This document shows positions 24,465-32,850 of a stretch of DNA of 64,000 nt, piece by piece. Source of the stretch: Streptomyces omiyaensis (GTDB lineage Bacteria > Actinomycetota > Actinomycetes > Streptomycetales > Streptomycetaceae); NCBI RefSeq assembly GCF_014650895.1, contig NZ_BMVV01000010.1, forward strand, positions 186,001 to 250,000, in the 5' to 3' direction. Numbering within the stretch: the stretch's first letter is position 1; every line of letters starts with the position of its first letter. The position numbers and the translations under genes are program-made. The notes beneath the pieces were generated by a model, which did no database searches, had not been told where the DNA came from, and was given only the letters and a program-made list of their open reading frames with translations.

Positions 24465-25871
24465 GTGTCCGAGCTCGTCGCCGCGGAGGACGTGCTGCTG
24501 TTCGTCAACGCGGCCGTGACCGCCACCGGACAGCGGGAGTTCCGCTCCTCGGCCGCCGAGCAGCGTCTGTCGCTCGGCTTCCTGCACGAGTACGTGCGGG
24601 TCAACTACCGCCCGCTGTACGCCTCCTGCCTCGCGCTCGACATCAACGACCACAACGCCGCGCTCGTCGTCGAGCAGCTGCTGCGGACGCCGGGCGAGGC
24701 CGGGGACGGGGAGGGGCGGCTGGTCGCGGCCCGGCTGGCGCGGATGGCGCCGCAGCGGGTGTACCGGCTCTTCGGGCGGCTGCGGGAGGCCGGGGTCAAC
24801 AACCGGCGCACCCGCGCGATCGTGCGGGAGTGGCTGGCCGCGCGGCCGGATCCGGCGCTGGACGCCGTGAAGTACCGCAGCGGGGTGAAGGGCGCCCTCC
24901 GCCACGCGCACCTGCCGCCCGCCGACGCCGAGACGGGCGACTTCCTCTTCGCGCCGGGGAAGCGGGTCCGGTACGGGAACCCGACCCTGGAGGCGTACCG
25001 GCGGGCGCACTACGACGAGAGCGCGGTGTACGCGCTGCCGTTCAGCGTCGCGGAGGGGTTCGCGGCGCGCCACGGGGTGGACCGGAAGGTGTTCCTGGAG
25101 CGGATCGCGCCCCGCATGACCCGGCTGGAGCGGCTGCGCACCACGCGGACCGCCGGACCGGGCGCCGACCTGCGCGGGATGCCGCTGACCCGGCTGGCGC
25201 TCCACGTGCTGGCGCTGCCGTTCGCGGAGCGGGCGGAGCGGCGGGGCGAGCTGACCGGGGCGCTGCGCGCGGCGGCGCTGCGGGCGGCGGGGCCGTACGC
25301 GGGGAGCTGGGGGCGGGTCGCGGCGGTGCTCGACGACAGCTTCTCGTCGTCGGGTTCGGCGGTGAAGCGGCGCCGGCCGCTGGCCGTGGCGCTCGGCTGC
25401 CACTTCCTGCTGGAGGCGCTGGCGGCCCCGGGGGCGTACACCGGGCTGTGGACCTCGGGCGGTACGGATCCGCTGCTGGTCAGACCGGACGGGCCCACGC
25501 CGCTGGGGCTGCGGATCCTCGACGCGCTCGACGGCGGGCCGGAGCGGCTGGTGATCGTCTCGGACGGCTGGGACAACGCGCCTCCGGGGCTCGCGGGCGA
25601 GGTGCTGCGGGTGTGGCGGTCGCGGCTGGATCCGGAGCGGCGGACGGCCGCGGTGCACGTGAACCCCGTATACGACGCGGGCGTGTTCGACGTGCGCCGG
25701 CTGGGGCCCTCGGTGCCCGCGGTCGGCATCCGGGACGCGGAGGACCTGCCGGCCCTGGTGGAGATCGCCGGGTTCGCCGAGGGGCGGACCGGGCTGACCG
25801 AGCTGCGGACCTATCTGGACCGGCGGGTGGCGGACTTCCTCGCGGGACACGGCGAGGGGGAGAAGGCGTGA
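24465..25871 (+). CDS. TROVE-like protein with C-terminal vWA domain
   Basis: 468 residues. Residues 1-270 look all-helical, with repeat-like stretches such as VNNRRTRAIVREWLAAR, as in the HEAT-like ring of Ro60. The rest is a von Willebrand A domain. The metal site is complete: D290-x-S292-x-S294 (DDSFS), a GGTD segment near residue 334 matching the GGTD of Ro60-type vWA domains, and D367 in VIVSDGWDN. TROVE proteins bind noncoding and misfolded RNA. RNA binding here is inferred from architecture; sequence similarity in the helical part is weak to the eye. Its TGA overlaps the GTG of the next gene (GTGA), so the two are translationally coupled. Confidence 0.7.
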   Translation: MSELVAAEDVLLFVNAAVTATGQREFRSSAAEQRLSLGFLHEYVRVNYRPLYASCLALDINDHNAALVVEQLLRTPGEAGDGEGRLVAARLARMAPQRVYRLFGRLREAGVNNRRTRAIVREWLAARPDPALDAVKYRSGVKGALRHAHLPPADAETGDFLFAPGKRVRYGNPTLEAYRRAHYDESAVYALPFSVAEGFAARHGVDRKVFLERIAPRMTRLERLRTTRTAGPGADLRGMPLTRLALHVLALPFAERAERRGELTGALRAAALRAAGPYAGSWGRVAAVLDDSFSSSGSAVKRRRPLAVALGCHFLLEALAAPGAYTGLWTSGGTDPLLVRPDGPTPLGLRILDALDGGPERLVIVSDGWDNAPPGLAGEVLRVWRSRLDPERRTAAVHVNPVYDAGVFDVRRLGPSVPAVGIRDAEDLPALVEIAGFAEGRTGLTELRTYLDRRVADFLAGHGEGEKA

Positions 25872-27070
25872 CGCGGATCGATCTGACGGGGCTCGGCGTG
25901 CGGCCCGCGCAGGTGTGGGGCGGGGTGCGGCTGGTGCCGCTGGTGCGGGCCGAGCCGGTCGGGGGGCTGCGGCTGCACCGGGAGGCGTACGGGAGCGGGG
26001 TCCGCCGGGACGGCGGGGGCCGGGACGGCGGGTACGTCTCGCACCTCTCGGCGCCCTCGTCCGTGGACGCCGGCGACGGCACCGTCTACACCTCCTACAT
26101 CCCGCACGGCTTCGTCGCGGACTGGTCGGGGACGGACCGGGAGGAGGCGGTCTACGGGACCCGGCTCGGGGACGGGCCGCCGGCCACCGTGCCGCTGCGG
26201 GCCCCGCACCACCGGTTCGCCAAGCGGCGCCGGGGCGAGCGGCGGCTGCGGTTCCTGCCGCTCCACCTCGCCCTGGACGGCTATCTGTCGCTGCACTTCG
26301 GCGGGCCGCCGGTGCTGTGGGAGGAGTGGTCGCGCGACGCGCTGCGCCGGGGCCTTTCGCCGCGGGCGGAGGCGGCGTACGCCGGGGTGGAGGTGCCGGG
26401 GCTCGCGGAGGCGCTGCGGATCTTCGAGCTGCACCCGGGCCAGTGCGGGGTGCTGGTGTACGCGGCGGACGCGCTGGCCGGTGCCTTCGTCGTCCCGCAC
26501 CCGGAGGACTACCGGCTGCTGCACCCGACGCTGGTGGAGGACCTGTACGGCGAGCAGGTGCACCAGTACGCCCACTACGGCGCCCCGGTGCCCGACTTCA
26601 CCGCCCGGATCCGGGACGGCGCCGGCGGCATCCGGAACCTCGCGGACCTGCGGGCGGCCGCCCGCGAGCAGGAGCGGCGCTGGGCGGAGGCGCACGACGG
26701 GCTGATGGCGCGGGACCTGCTGGAGACGCCGTACGCCTTCGAGCGGGTGTACCGGATGGGGTCGTTCGCGCTGTACCGGTTCCTGCCGCCGTTCCTGCGG
26801 GACGGACGGGAGCAGCACATCGGGGAGCTGATCACCGACCACAAGGGCCGCACGGCCTATCTGAAGACCTTCCGGCTCTCGGACGCCCAGGTCAGGCGGG
26901 GGTACCTGCTCCGCCGGCTGGCCTCCTGCGACTGGCACGTCGGCCGTGCCGCGGAGGCCCTGGGGACCGCGCCCGAGGAGCTGGTCCGGCGCATCCGCGC
27001 GGCCGGCTTCGGCGAGCTGCTCGACGCGCACGGTCTCGCACAGGCCCGGAGGAAAAGACAGGAAGGCTGA
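25868..27070 (+). CDS. Partner of the TROVE-like protein, possibly ARPP family
   Basis: 400 residues, starting at GTG 25868 inside the stop of the vWA gene. The main body is alpha/beta with many aromatic and His residues (YVSHLSAPSSVDAG, ELHPGQCGVLVYAADALAGA, EDLYGEQVHQYAHYG). The last 50 residues (LRRLASCDWHVGRAAEALG ...) resemble a Fis-type helix-turn-helix. I believe this type is annotated as an ARPP (ARG and rhodanese-phosphatase associated protein) domain protein, but cannot confirm that without a search. No catalytic motif is certain. Coupling with the vWA gene implies a shared complex or pathway. glnII follows after 187 bases and is transcribed separately. Confidence 0.6.
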   Translation: MTRIDLTGLGVRPAQVWGGVRLVPLVRAEPVGGLRLHREAYGSGVRRDGGGRDGGYVSHLSAPSSVDAGDGTVYTSYIPHGFVADWSGTDREEAVYGTRLGDGPPATVPLRAPHHRFAKRRRGERRLRFLPLHLALDGYLSLHFGGPPVLWEEWSRDALRRGLSPRAEAAYAGVEVPGLAEALRIFELHPGQCGVLVYAADALAGAFVVPHPEDYRLLHPTLVEDLYGEQVHQYAHYGAPVPDFTARIRDGAGGIRNLADLRAAAREQERRWAEAHDGLMARDLLETPYAFERVYRMGSFALYRFLPPFLRDGREQHIGELITDHKGRTAYLKTFRLSDAQVRRGYLLRRLASCDWHVGRAAEALGTAPEELVRRIRAAGFGELLDAHGLAQARRKRQEG

Positions 27071-27108
27071 GTAACACGGGGTTCACAAACGGGCAACCGA
27101 AGGGAAAT
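27071..27108 (+). promoter_or_regulatory. GlnR-type box upstream of glnII
   Basis: GTAAC (27071-27075), TTCAC (27082-27086), GCAAC (27093-27097) and GAAAT (27104-27108) follow one another with exactly six bases between each. The phase is that of a tandem GlnR site, though the second half-site is degenerate. An 8-bp inverted repeat AACACGGG/CCCGTGTT (27073-27080 and 27109-27116) brackets it. The site begins one base after the stop codon of the ARPP-like gene. Confidence 0.6.
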
Positions 27109-27118
27109 CCCGTGTTGC

Positions 27119-27195
27119 GAAGCTGCGGTCAGACGAAAGGCTCCAGACGGCAGGCCGGGCACCGGCCGGGCGTCCGGGGCCGACACCGCAGCTTC
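27119..27195 (+). repeat. Inverted repeat in the glnII leader
   Basis: Bases 27119-27129 are an 11-bp perfect inverted complement of 27185-27195, with 55 bases between. In RNA this would fold into a large stem-loop ending about 60 bases before the glnII start. Function unknown. Confidence 0.55.
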
Positions 27196-27257
27196 TCGCA
27201 GCGCCGCGAGCCGCCGCGGACACCCGCAGCAGCACGCCACGCCCTAAGGATGACCCC

Positions 27258-28289
27258 GTGACCTTCAAGGCTGAGTACATCTGGATCGACGGCACCGAGC
27301 CGACCGCGAAGCTTCGCTCGAAGACGAAGATCATCGCGGGCGAGGTCCTGCCGCTGGCGGAGCTGCCGATCTGGGGCTTCGACGGTTCCAGCACCAACCA
27401 GGCCGAGGGTCACGCGTCGGACCGCGTCCTCAAGCCGGTCTTCTCCTGCCCGGACCCGATCCGCGGCGGCGACGACATCCTGGTGCTGTGCGAGGTCCTC
27501 AACACGGACATGACCCCGCACTCCTCCAACACCCGCGCCGCGCTGGTCGAGGTCGCCACCAAGTACGCCGCCCAGGAGTCGATCTTCGGCATCGAGCAGG
27601 AGTACACCTTCTTCGAGGGCACCCGCCCGCTCGGCTTCCCGGTCAACGGCTTCCCGGCCCCGCAGGGCGGTTACTACTGCGGCGTCGGCGTGGACGAGAT
27701 CCACGGCCGTCCGATCGTCGAGGCGCACCTGGAGAACTGCCTCAAGGCGGGCCTGGGCATCTCCGGCATCAACGCCGAGGTCATGCCCGGCCAGTGGGAG
27801 TTCCAGGTCGGCCCGCTGGCGCCGCTGGAGGTCTCCGACCAGCTGTGGATCGCCCGCTGGCTGCTGTACCGCACGGCCGAGGACTTCAACGTCTCCGCGA
27901 CGCTGGACCCGAAGCCGGTGAAGGGCGACTGGAACGGCGCCGGCGCGCACACCAACTTCTCCACCAAGGCGATGCGCGAGGGCTACGACGCGATCATCAC
28001 CGCCTGCGAGGCGCTGGGCGAGGGCTCGAAGCCGCTCGACCACGTCAAGAACTACGGCGCCGGCATCGACGACCGCCTGACGGGCCTGCACGAGACCGCC
28101 CCGTGGGACCAGTACTCCTACGGCGTCTCGGACCGCGGCGCCTCGGTCCGCATCCCGTGGCAGGTCGAGCAGGACCGGAAGGGCTACATCGAGGACCGCC
28201 GCCCCAACGCCAACGTGGACCCGTACGTGGTGACCCGCCTGATCGTGGACACCTGCTGCGAGGCCCTGGCCAAGGCCGGCCAGGTCTGA
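27258..28289 (+). CDS. glnII: Glutamine synthetase type II (eukaryote-like)
   Basis: 343 residues, the short octameric or decameric GSII found in Streptomyces, Frankia and rhizobia besides GSI. Motifs include WGFDGSSTNQAEGH, FGIEQEYTFFE, MPGQWEFQVGP and DRGASVRIPWQVE. Unlike GSI it has no adenylylation tyrosine loop, so glnE should not control it. Control is expected at transcription through the GlnR-type box. It starts at GTG 27258 after AAGGATGA. A terminator follows. Confidence 0.96.
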   Translation: MTFKAEYIWIDGTEPTAKLRSKTKIIAGEVLPLAELPIWGFDGSSTNQAEGHASDRVLKPVFSCPDPIRGGDDILVLCEVLNTDMTPHSSNTRAALVEVATKYAAQESIFGIEQEYTFFEGTRPLGFPVNGFPAPQGGYYCGVGVDEIHGRPIVEAHLENCLKAGLGISGINAEVMPGQWEFQVGPLAPLEVSDQLWIARWLLYRTAEDFNVSATLDPKPVKGDWNGAGAHTNFSTKAMREGYDAIITACEALGEGSKPLDHVKNYGAGIDDRLTGLHETAPWDQYSYGVSDRGASVRIPWQVEQDRKGYIEDRRPNANVDPYVVTRLIVDTCCEALAKAGQV

Positions 28290-28314
28290 GCGACCCGCTG
28301 ACGCACGTCCCGCG

Positions 28315-28351
28315 AAGGGGCGCCCACCGTTCCGCACGGTGGGCGCCCCTT
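28315..28351 (+). terminator. Terminator after glnII
   Basis: A perfect 16-bp stem (28315-28330 with 28336-28351) with a 5-base loop. Confidence 0.9.
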
Positions 28352-28418
28352 CCGTCATGTGGGATGCGCGACAACGGTTTTGGGCGTTCCGGGGCTGCCC
28401 GGAGCCCTTCCCTCCTGG

Positions 28419-28426
28419 TTTAATAG
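28419..28426 (+). promoter_or_regulatory. Candidate -10 for a leaderless small gene
   Basis: The sequence TTTAATAG at 28419-28426 contains two overlapping -10-like hexamers (TTTAAT, TAATAG) in otherwise GC-rich DNA. It ends 4 bases before the ATG at 28431, placing transcription start at or next to the start codon. The -35 is not clear. Confidence 0.5.
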
Positions 28427-28430
28427 GGAT

Positions 28431-28556
28431 ATGGCCAGCATGGAGCGGAACGACAGCGCGCGGGGTCGCCACGACCTCGAGCCGTTCTGGCCTTCCCGTC
28501 AGCACCACGACTTCGACCGGTGCTGTCGGCGCGTGAGGAACGCGTCGGCCCTCTAA
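28431..28556 (+). CDS. 41-residue protein upstream of the winged-helix regulator
   Basis: A very short gene for a 41-residue basic peptide with a distinctive aromatic, His- and Cys-rich core (LEPFWPSRQHHDFDRCCRR). The predicted -10 lies 4-7 bases before its ATG and there is no ribosome site, so translation is probably leaderless. A second in-frame ATG is at 28440. The Cys pair and His pair could bind a metal, and the gene may be a leader or partner for the regulator that follows after 109 bases. The specific, non-repetitive peptide argues for a real gene. Confidence 0.6.
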   Translation: MASMERNDSARGRHDLEPFWPSRQHHDFDRCCRRVRNASAL

Positions 28557-28665
28557 AGCCCCGACCGGGCGGATTCCGGTCCCCGGCCTTCGGCCGACGC
28601 GCACGACGCATGACGTACGACCACGAACGGTCCGTCCGCACCTCGCGCGAGAGAGCTGAGTCCTC

Positions 28666-29196
28666 ATGGCCCACACCCAGGCTGCCGCCACCCCGCTTGC
28701 CGCTCCCCGTCCCCGGCTGCGCGCCGTCGCCCCCGACGAGGTCGCCGGGCTGGCCCGGGTCGCCGACTTCCTGCCGCCGGGCGCCACGCTGCTGCCGGCG
28801 CCCCCGCACGCCCTTCCCGTCCTGCCGGGCCGGCCGCCGATGGTCGGCTACCTGGTGCTGCTCCCCGCCGACCAGCAGCCGCCCGCGCCCGAGCCCGAAC
28901 CCGGGGCCGCCGCCGAGGGGCCGGTCGGCATCGACGCCGAGCGGCGGATCGCCACCGTCGACGGGCGGGCGCTCGACCTGACCTACCTGGAGTTCGAGCT
29001 CCTCGCCCATCTGGTGGCCCACCCGCACCGGGTCCACACCCGCGACCAGCTGGTGCAGACGGTGTGGGGGTACGGGCACGTGGGCGACGGGCGCACGGTC
29101 GACGTCCACGTCGCCCGGCTCCGCCGCAAGCTGGGAGCCGCGCACCGCCACACGATCCAGACCGTGCGGCGGGTCGGCTACAAGTACCTGCCCTGA
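28666..29196 (+). CDS. Orphan winged-helix (OmpR-type) DNA-binding regulator
   Basis: 176 residues. The C-terminal half is an OmpR/PhoB winged helix: LDLTYLEFELLAHLVAHPHR, then TRDQLVQTVWGYG, GRTVDVHVARLRRKLG and RRVGYKYLP. The N-terminal half is Pro/Ala rich with no receiver domain and no phosphorylatable aspartate pocket, so it is not a standard response regulator. No histidine kinase is adjacent. It converges on the PepSY gene with 7 bases between. Confidence 0.88.
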   Translation: MAHTQAAATPLAAPRPRLRAVAPDEVAGLARVADFLPPGATLLPAPPHALPVLPGRPPMVGYLVLLPADQQPPAPEPEPGAAAEGPVGIDAERRIATVDGRALDLTYLEFELLAHLVAHPHRVHTRDQLVQTVWGYGHVGDGRTVDVHVARLRRKLGAAHRHTIQTVRRVGYKYLP

Positions 29197-29203
29197 CCGC
29201 CTC

Positions 29204-30718
29204 CTAGGAGGCGGTGCTCCGCCGCGTCCTCGCCCTGGCCACCAGGGCGAGGACGGCCTCGGCGGCGAGGAGCACCAGCAGGCCGGCGCCGAGCAGCGGG
29301 ACGGACCAGCCGACGAGCGCGGTCGCCGCGGCGAGCGGCAGCAGCAGCGTCACCGGCACCTTCCGCCAGGCGCCCCGGCCCACCGGGCGGCGCGGCCGGC
29401 GCAGCCACCACATGCGGTAGCCCCAGAGGATCATCAGGGACAGCGCGAGGGCGAGGGCCGCGAGGACCAGCTGGTTGAACAGGCCCAGGAAGACGCCCAT
29501 GTGGGCGTCGATGCCGATGCGGGTCAGCTTCGCGAGGAGCGGGTACTCGTCGAAGGCGAGCAGGTCGAGGACGGTGCCGTCGGCCGGGTCCACCGCGACC
29601 TGGTCCAGTGCGAGCGGGAACTGCTTGTCGGTCTCCTTCACCACGTAACCACTGCCCTCGGAGGGCAGGGTGACGGCTATCCAGGAGCTGTCGAGACCGG
29701 CGGCGCGGGCGGCCGCGACGGCCCGGTCGACGCCGATGTCGGCGGTGGCGGGGGCGGGGTCGGCGGGCTGGTGGCCGGTGCCGTGGCCCGCGTGCTCGCC
29801 GCCCGCTCCCCCGGCGGCACCCGCCGAGAGGGCGGGGGTGGCGCCGCCGAGCCGGTCCTGGAGGATGCCGATGTTCTCGCCGGCGTACCGCGACCAGGTC
29901 AGGCCGGTCGCGGAGAGCAGCAGCAGGCCGAGCGCCGCCCACAGACCGACGGAGCCGTGCCAGGAGAGGGTGCGGCGGCGGGACTTCGGGCCGCCCTCGG
30001 GGAGCAGCAGCGCGCGCCGCCGGGTGCGGCGCCGGGCGAACCAGAGGACCAGACCGCCGAGGACCAGCACCCCCAGCCAGCTGGCGGCGAGTTCACTGTA
30101 GATCCGGCCGGGCTCACCGAGGTGCAGGTCCCGGTGGAGTCCGTCGATCCAGGTGCGCAGCGGCAGGGCGCCGCTGCTGCCGTAGCTCGGCAGCTCCCCG
30201 CGCACCTCGCCGGTGTACGGGTCGACGAAGACGGCCAGCGAGGTGCCCTCGGGCGCCTCGGGGTCGGCCATCAGGACGCGGGTGGTCGCGCCCGGTTCGG
30301 CGCCCGGCCAGACGGCGGTGACGGTGCCGGCCGGGTTCGCCTCGCGGGCGATGCCGATCTGGCGGTCCAGCGGGAGGACCCGGTCGCCGACCGGAACCTC
30401 CAGCTCGTGCGCGTAGACGACCTTCTCCGCCTGGTAGGAGAGGGCGTAGAGCAGGCCGCTGAGCGCGGCGACGAGGAGGAAGGGGGCGGTGAGGAGGCCG
30501 GCGGTGAAGTGGAGCCGGAGCAGGAGGGGCCGCAGGGCGGCCCAGGCGCCGGGGCGGCGCGGGGCGGCGGGCGTCGCGGTGGCCGTCGCGGTGGCCGGTC
30601 CGCCGGCTGCTTCGTCGGGCGTTTCGGTGGGCGGTCCGTCGGCCGTTTCGGTGGCCGTCGCGGTGGGCGGTCCGTCGGCCTCGGGGGTGCCGGGGCGTGC
30701 GGGATCGTCGATGGTCAT
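29204..30718 (-). CDS. PepSY-associated TM protein
   Basis: 504 residues. The first 60 are low-complexity repeats of Pro/Thr/Ala/Glu. About six membrane segments follow, the first in FTAGLLTAPFLLVAALSGLL, with two extracytoplasmic PepSY-like stretches between them and a His-rich loop (HAGHGTGHQ). PepSY_TM proteins occur in iron or copper reductase and uptake systems, and some are diheme proteins. The His-rich membrane protein upstream in the same direction, 63 bases away, supports a metal-linked role, which is inferred. Confidence 0.87.
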   Translation of the reverse strand: MTIDDPARPGTPEADGPPTATATETADGPPTETPDEAAGGPATATATATPAAPRRPGAWAALRPLLLRLHFTAGLLTAPFLLVAALSGLLYALSYQAEKVVYAHELEVPVGDRVLPLDRQIGIAREANPAGTVTAVWPGAEPGATTRVLMADPEAPEGTSLAVFVDPYTGEVRGELPSYGSSGALPLRTWIDGLHRDLHLGEPGRIYSELAASWLGVLVLGGLVLWFARRRTRRRALLLPEGGPKSRRRTLSWHGSVGLWAALGLLLLSATGLTWSRYAGENIGILQDRLGGATPALSAGAAGGAGGEHAGHGTGHQPADPAPATADIGVDRAVAAARAAGLDSSWIAVTLPSEGSGYVVKETDKQFPLALDQVAVDPADGTVLDLLAFDEYPLLAKLTRIGIDAHMGVFLGLFNQLVLAALALALSLMILWGYRMWWLRRPRRPVGRGAWRKVPVTLLLPLAAATALVGWSVPLLGAGLLVLLAAEAVLALVARARTRRSTAS

Positions 30719-30781
30719 GACTGTCCTCGGAGTCTCGTGAGGGGTCTGCCGTCGGGCAGGGGGAAGCGGCCCCCGGCGGCG

Positions 30782-31495
30782 TCAGACGAGCGGACCGAGG
30801 ACCGTGGCGCGGGGAACGGGCGGCCGGGGCGGGCCGCGCCGGGAGAGGACGTGCGCGAGGACGACGACGTGCGGGCGCCGGGCGTTCCGGCGCGGCCGGC
30901 GCACCGGGCGGCACGGGTCGGCGGGGGCCGCGAGGGGGCCGAGCGGGACGGCGAGGAGGTGCCGCAGCGGGGTGAGCGCGGCCTCCGCGAGCGCGAAGAA
31001 GGCGGCCTCGCCGCGCGCCAGCCACAGCCCGCAGACCAGCGCGGCCAGGAGGTGGACGGCGAGCATCCCGGGTCCGCCGCCGGCGACGGGACCGAGGAGC
31101 GCGGCCAGGCCGTCGCCGGCGGCGACGGCGTCCGACGGGTCTGCGGGGCCGCCGTGCGCCGCCTGCGCCGCGTGTCCCCCGTGCGCGGCCGGGTGGGCCG
31201 TGGCGGCCGCCGGGCCGGCGGCCGGGGAGTGGGCGCCGGTCAGGGAGAAGGCCAGGTGGAGGACGCCCTGGGCGACGAGGGTGCCGCCCGCGCAGGCGGC
31301 GGGGCCGCGGCGGCGGCCGGCCGCGCACCAGGCGACGCCGCCCGTGGCGGCCAGGGCGACGAGGACGCCGAGCGGGTCGAGCGAGTGCGCAGACATGGAC
31401 GAATGCCCCACCGCCGCCAGTGCGACGCACACGACCGCGAACAGGGCGGCTCTCAGGGCGCGCAGAGGCGACCGGGTGTGCGTCATCGGGGTCAT
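30782..31495 (-). CDS. His-rich membrane protein of unknown function
   Basis: 237 residues with about four to five membrane segments (for example LFAVVCVALAAVG and MLAVHLLAALVCGLWLA). An extracytoplasmic loop is rich in His, Ala and Gly (HPAAHGGHAAQAAHGG). The C-terminus is basic and Pro-rich. His clusters of this kind usually bind Cu or Zn. It is probably cotranscribed with the PepSY gene. An alternative start is ATG 31486. Confidence 0.7.
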   Translation of the reverse strand: MTPMTHTRSPLRALRAALFAVVCVALAAVGHSSMSAHSLDPLGVLVALAATGGVAWCAAGRRRGPAACAGGTLVAQGVLHLAFSLTGAHSPAAGPAAATAHPAAHGGHAAQAAHGGPADPSDAVAAGDGLAALLGPVAGGGPGMLAVHLLAALVCGLWLARGEAAFFALAEAALTPLRHLLAVPLGPLAAPADPCRPVRRPRRNARRPHVVVLAHVLSRRGPPRPPVPRATVLGPLV

Positions 31496-31912
31496 GGTGC
31501 CACCCGCGGCCGACCGGGGACAGAGCGCCTCCCGGTGGTACGGAACGGACTGCTTTCCGGGCCTCCCGAACGGCCGGGACGAACCGGTCCGCCGGGTGAC
31601 GGGGCGGACGGGAGGGGCGGTTCGGGCGGGCGGGAGAGGCGGTTCCGGCGGACTTCCGGGCGGGGTGCGCGGTTCCGGCGGGCGGGTGGGGCAGGCGGTT
31701 CCGGCGGGTGGTCGGAACGCGGCCCCGACAGGTGGCCGGGCGGGCGGACGGGCGGGCGGTTCCGGTGGGCGGGTGGTTCCGGTGGGCTCGGCGCCGTGGG
31801 GGGCGGGGTGGTCTCCGGCCGCGGGGCGGGCCGCGGGGCGGGCTTGTGGTGCCGAGTCGGGGCGGGGCCCTTACCGTCGGGGGAGAGCCACGCAACGGGA
31901 GGAGCCGCGTCC
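31496..31912. repeat. Repeat-rich intergenic region
   Basis: 417 bases with no credible gene. Between 31619 and 31786 the motif GGTTCCGG(C/T)GG recurs at 31641, 31671, 31697, 31758 and 31775, with a degenerate sixth copy (GGTTCGGGCGG) at 31619. Spacing is irregular (17-61 bases). The rest is GC-rich. GGGAGGAG near 31898 serves the phosphatase gene. Confidence 0.6.
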
Positions 31913-32713
31913 ATGGCCGCGATACCCGCCGCCTCCGTCGCCAACCTGCGGGACCTCGGCGGTCTGCCGCTGGGCGAGGGGCGTTCCGTACGGTCCGGAC
32001 TCGTGCTGCGGTCGGCGCAGCTCGACCGGCTGGAGCCGGAGGAGGAGGCCGTGGCCGGGCTGAAGATCCGCACCGTCGTCGACCTGCGGACCGCCGCCGA
32101 GCGGGCCGACCGGCCCGACCGGCTGCCGGACGGGGCGCGCGCGGTCGTCGCGGACGTGCTCGCCGACCACCTGGCGGCGAGCGGGCTGCCGCCCGCCGCG
32201 CGGCTCAAGACGCTGCTCGGCGACCCGGCGCTCGCGGAGCGGCACCTCGGCGGCGGCCGGATCGTGGACGCGATGCGGGCCACCTACCGCGCCTTCGTGG
32301 CGAGCGACTCGGCCCGCACCTCCTACGGCGCCCTCCTCACCGAGCTGGGCACGCCCGGCGCGGGACCGCTGCTCTTCCACTGCACGGCGGGCAAGGACCG
32401 CACGGGGTGGGCGGCGACGGTGGTGCTGGCGCTGCTCGGCGCGGACGAGGCGGTCCTCCGGGAGGAGTACCTGGCGGTGAACCCGGCGGTGCGGCACGCG
32501 TTCGCGCCGATGATCGAGGGCTTCATCGCCCAGGGGGGCGACCCCGACCTGGTCCTCGCGATGATCGGCGTCCTGCCCGGGTACCTGGACGCGGCGCTGG
32601 AGGAGGTCGCGGAGCGGCACGGGTCGATGGAGGCGTACGTACGCGACGGCCTGGGCGTCCCCGACGAGGTCACCGGCCTGCTCCGCGAGCGCCTGACGGT
32701 GTACGCGGCCTGA
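31913..32713 (+). CDS. Protein-tyrosine phosphatase (Y_phosphatase3 family)
   Basis: 266 residues. The active-site signature C-x5-R is HCTAGKDRTG, with the general-acid region upstream and NLRDLGGLPL near the N-terminus, typical of this family (relatives include MptpB and PtbB-like lipid/protein phosphatases). It is expected to be cytoplasmic or secreted without a clear signal. GGGAGGAG precedes the ATG at 31913. It is monocistronic by appearance. Confidence 0.92.
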   Translation: MAAIPAASVANLRDLGGLPLGEGRSVRSGLVLRSAQLDRLEPEEEAVAGLKIRTVVDLRTAAERADRPDRLPDGARAVVADVLADHLAASGLPPAARLKTLLGDPALAERHLGGGRIVDAMRATYRAFVASDSARTSYGALLTELGTPGAGPLLFHCTAGKDRTGWAATVVLALLGADEAVLREEYLAVNPAVRHAFAPMIEGFIAQGGDPDLVLAMIGVLPGYLDAALEEVAERHGSMEAYVRDGLGVPDEVTGLLRERLTVYAA

Positions 32714-32850
32714 GGCCCCGGCGGGTGCGGAGGGGCCGCGCCTCTCCGGGCGGCCGGCGGGTGCGGAGGGGCGTCCGCCGGGGCGGCCGGTGGACGCGGA
32801 CCGCGCGCCCGCCAAGGTGACCATCGGAAGAATCGCTCGTTCTGCTGAAC

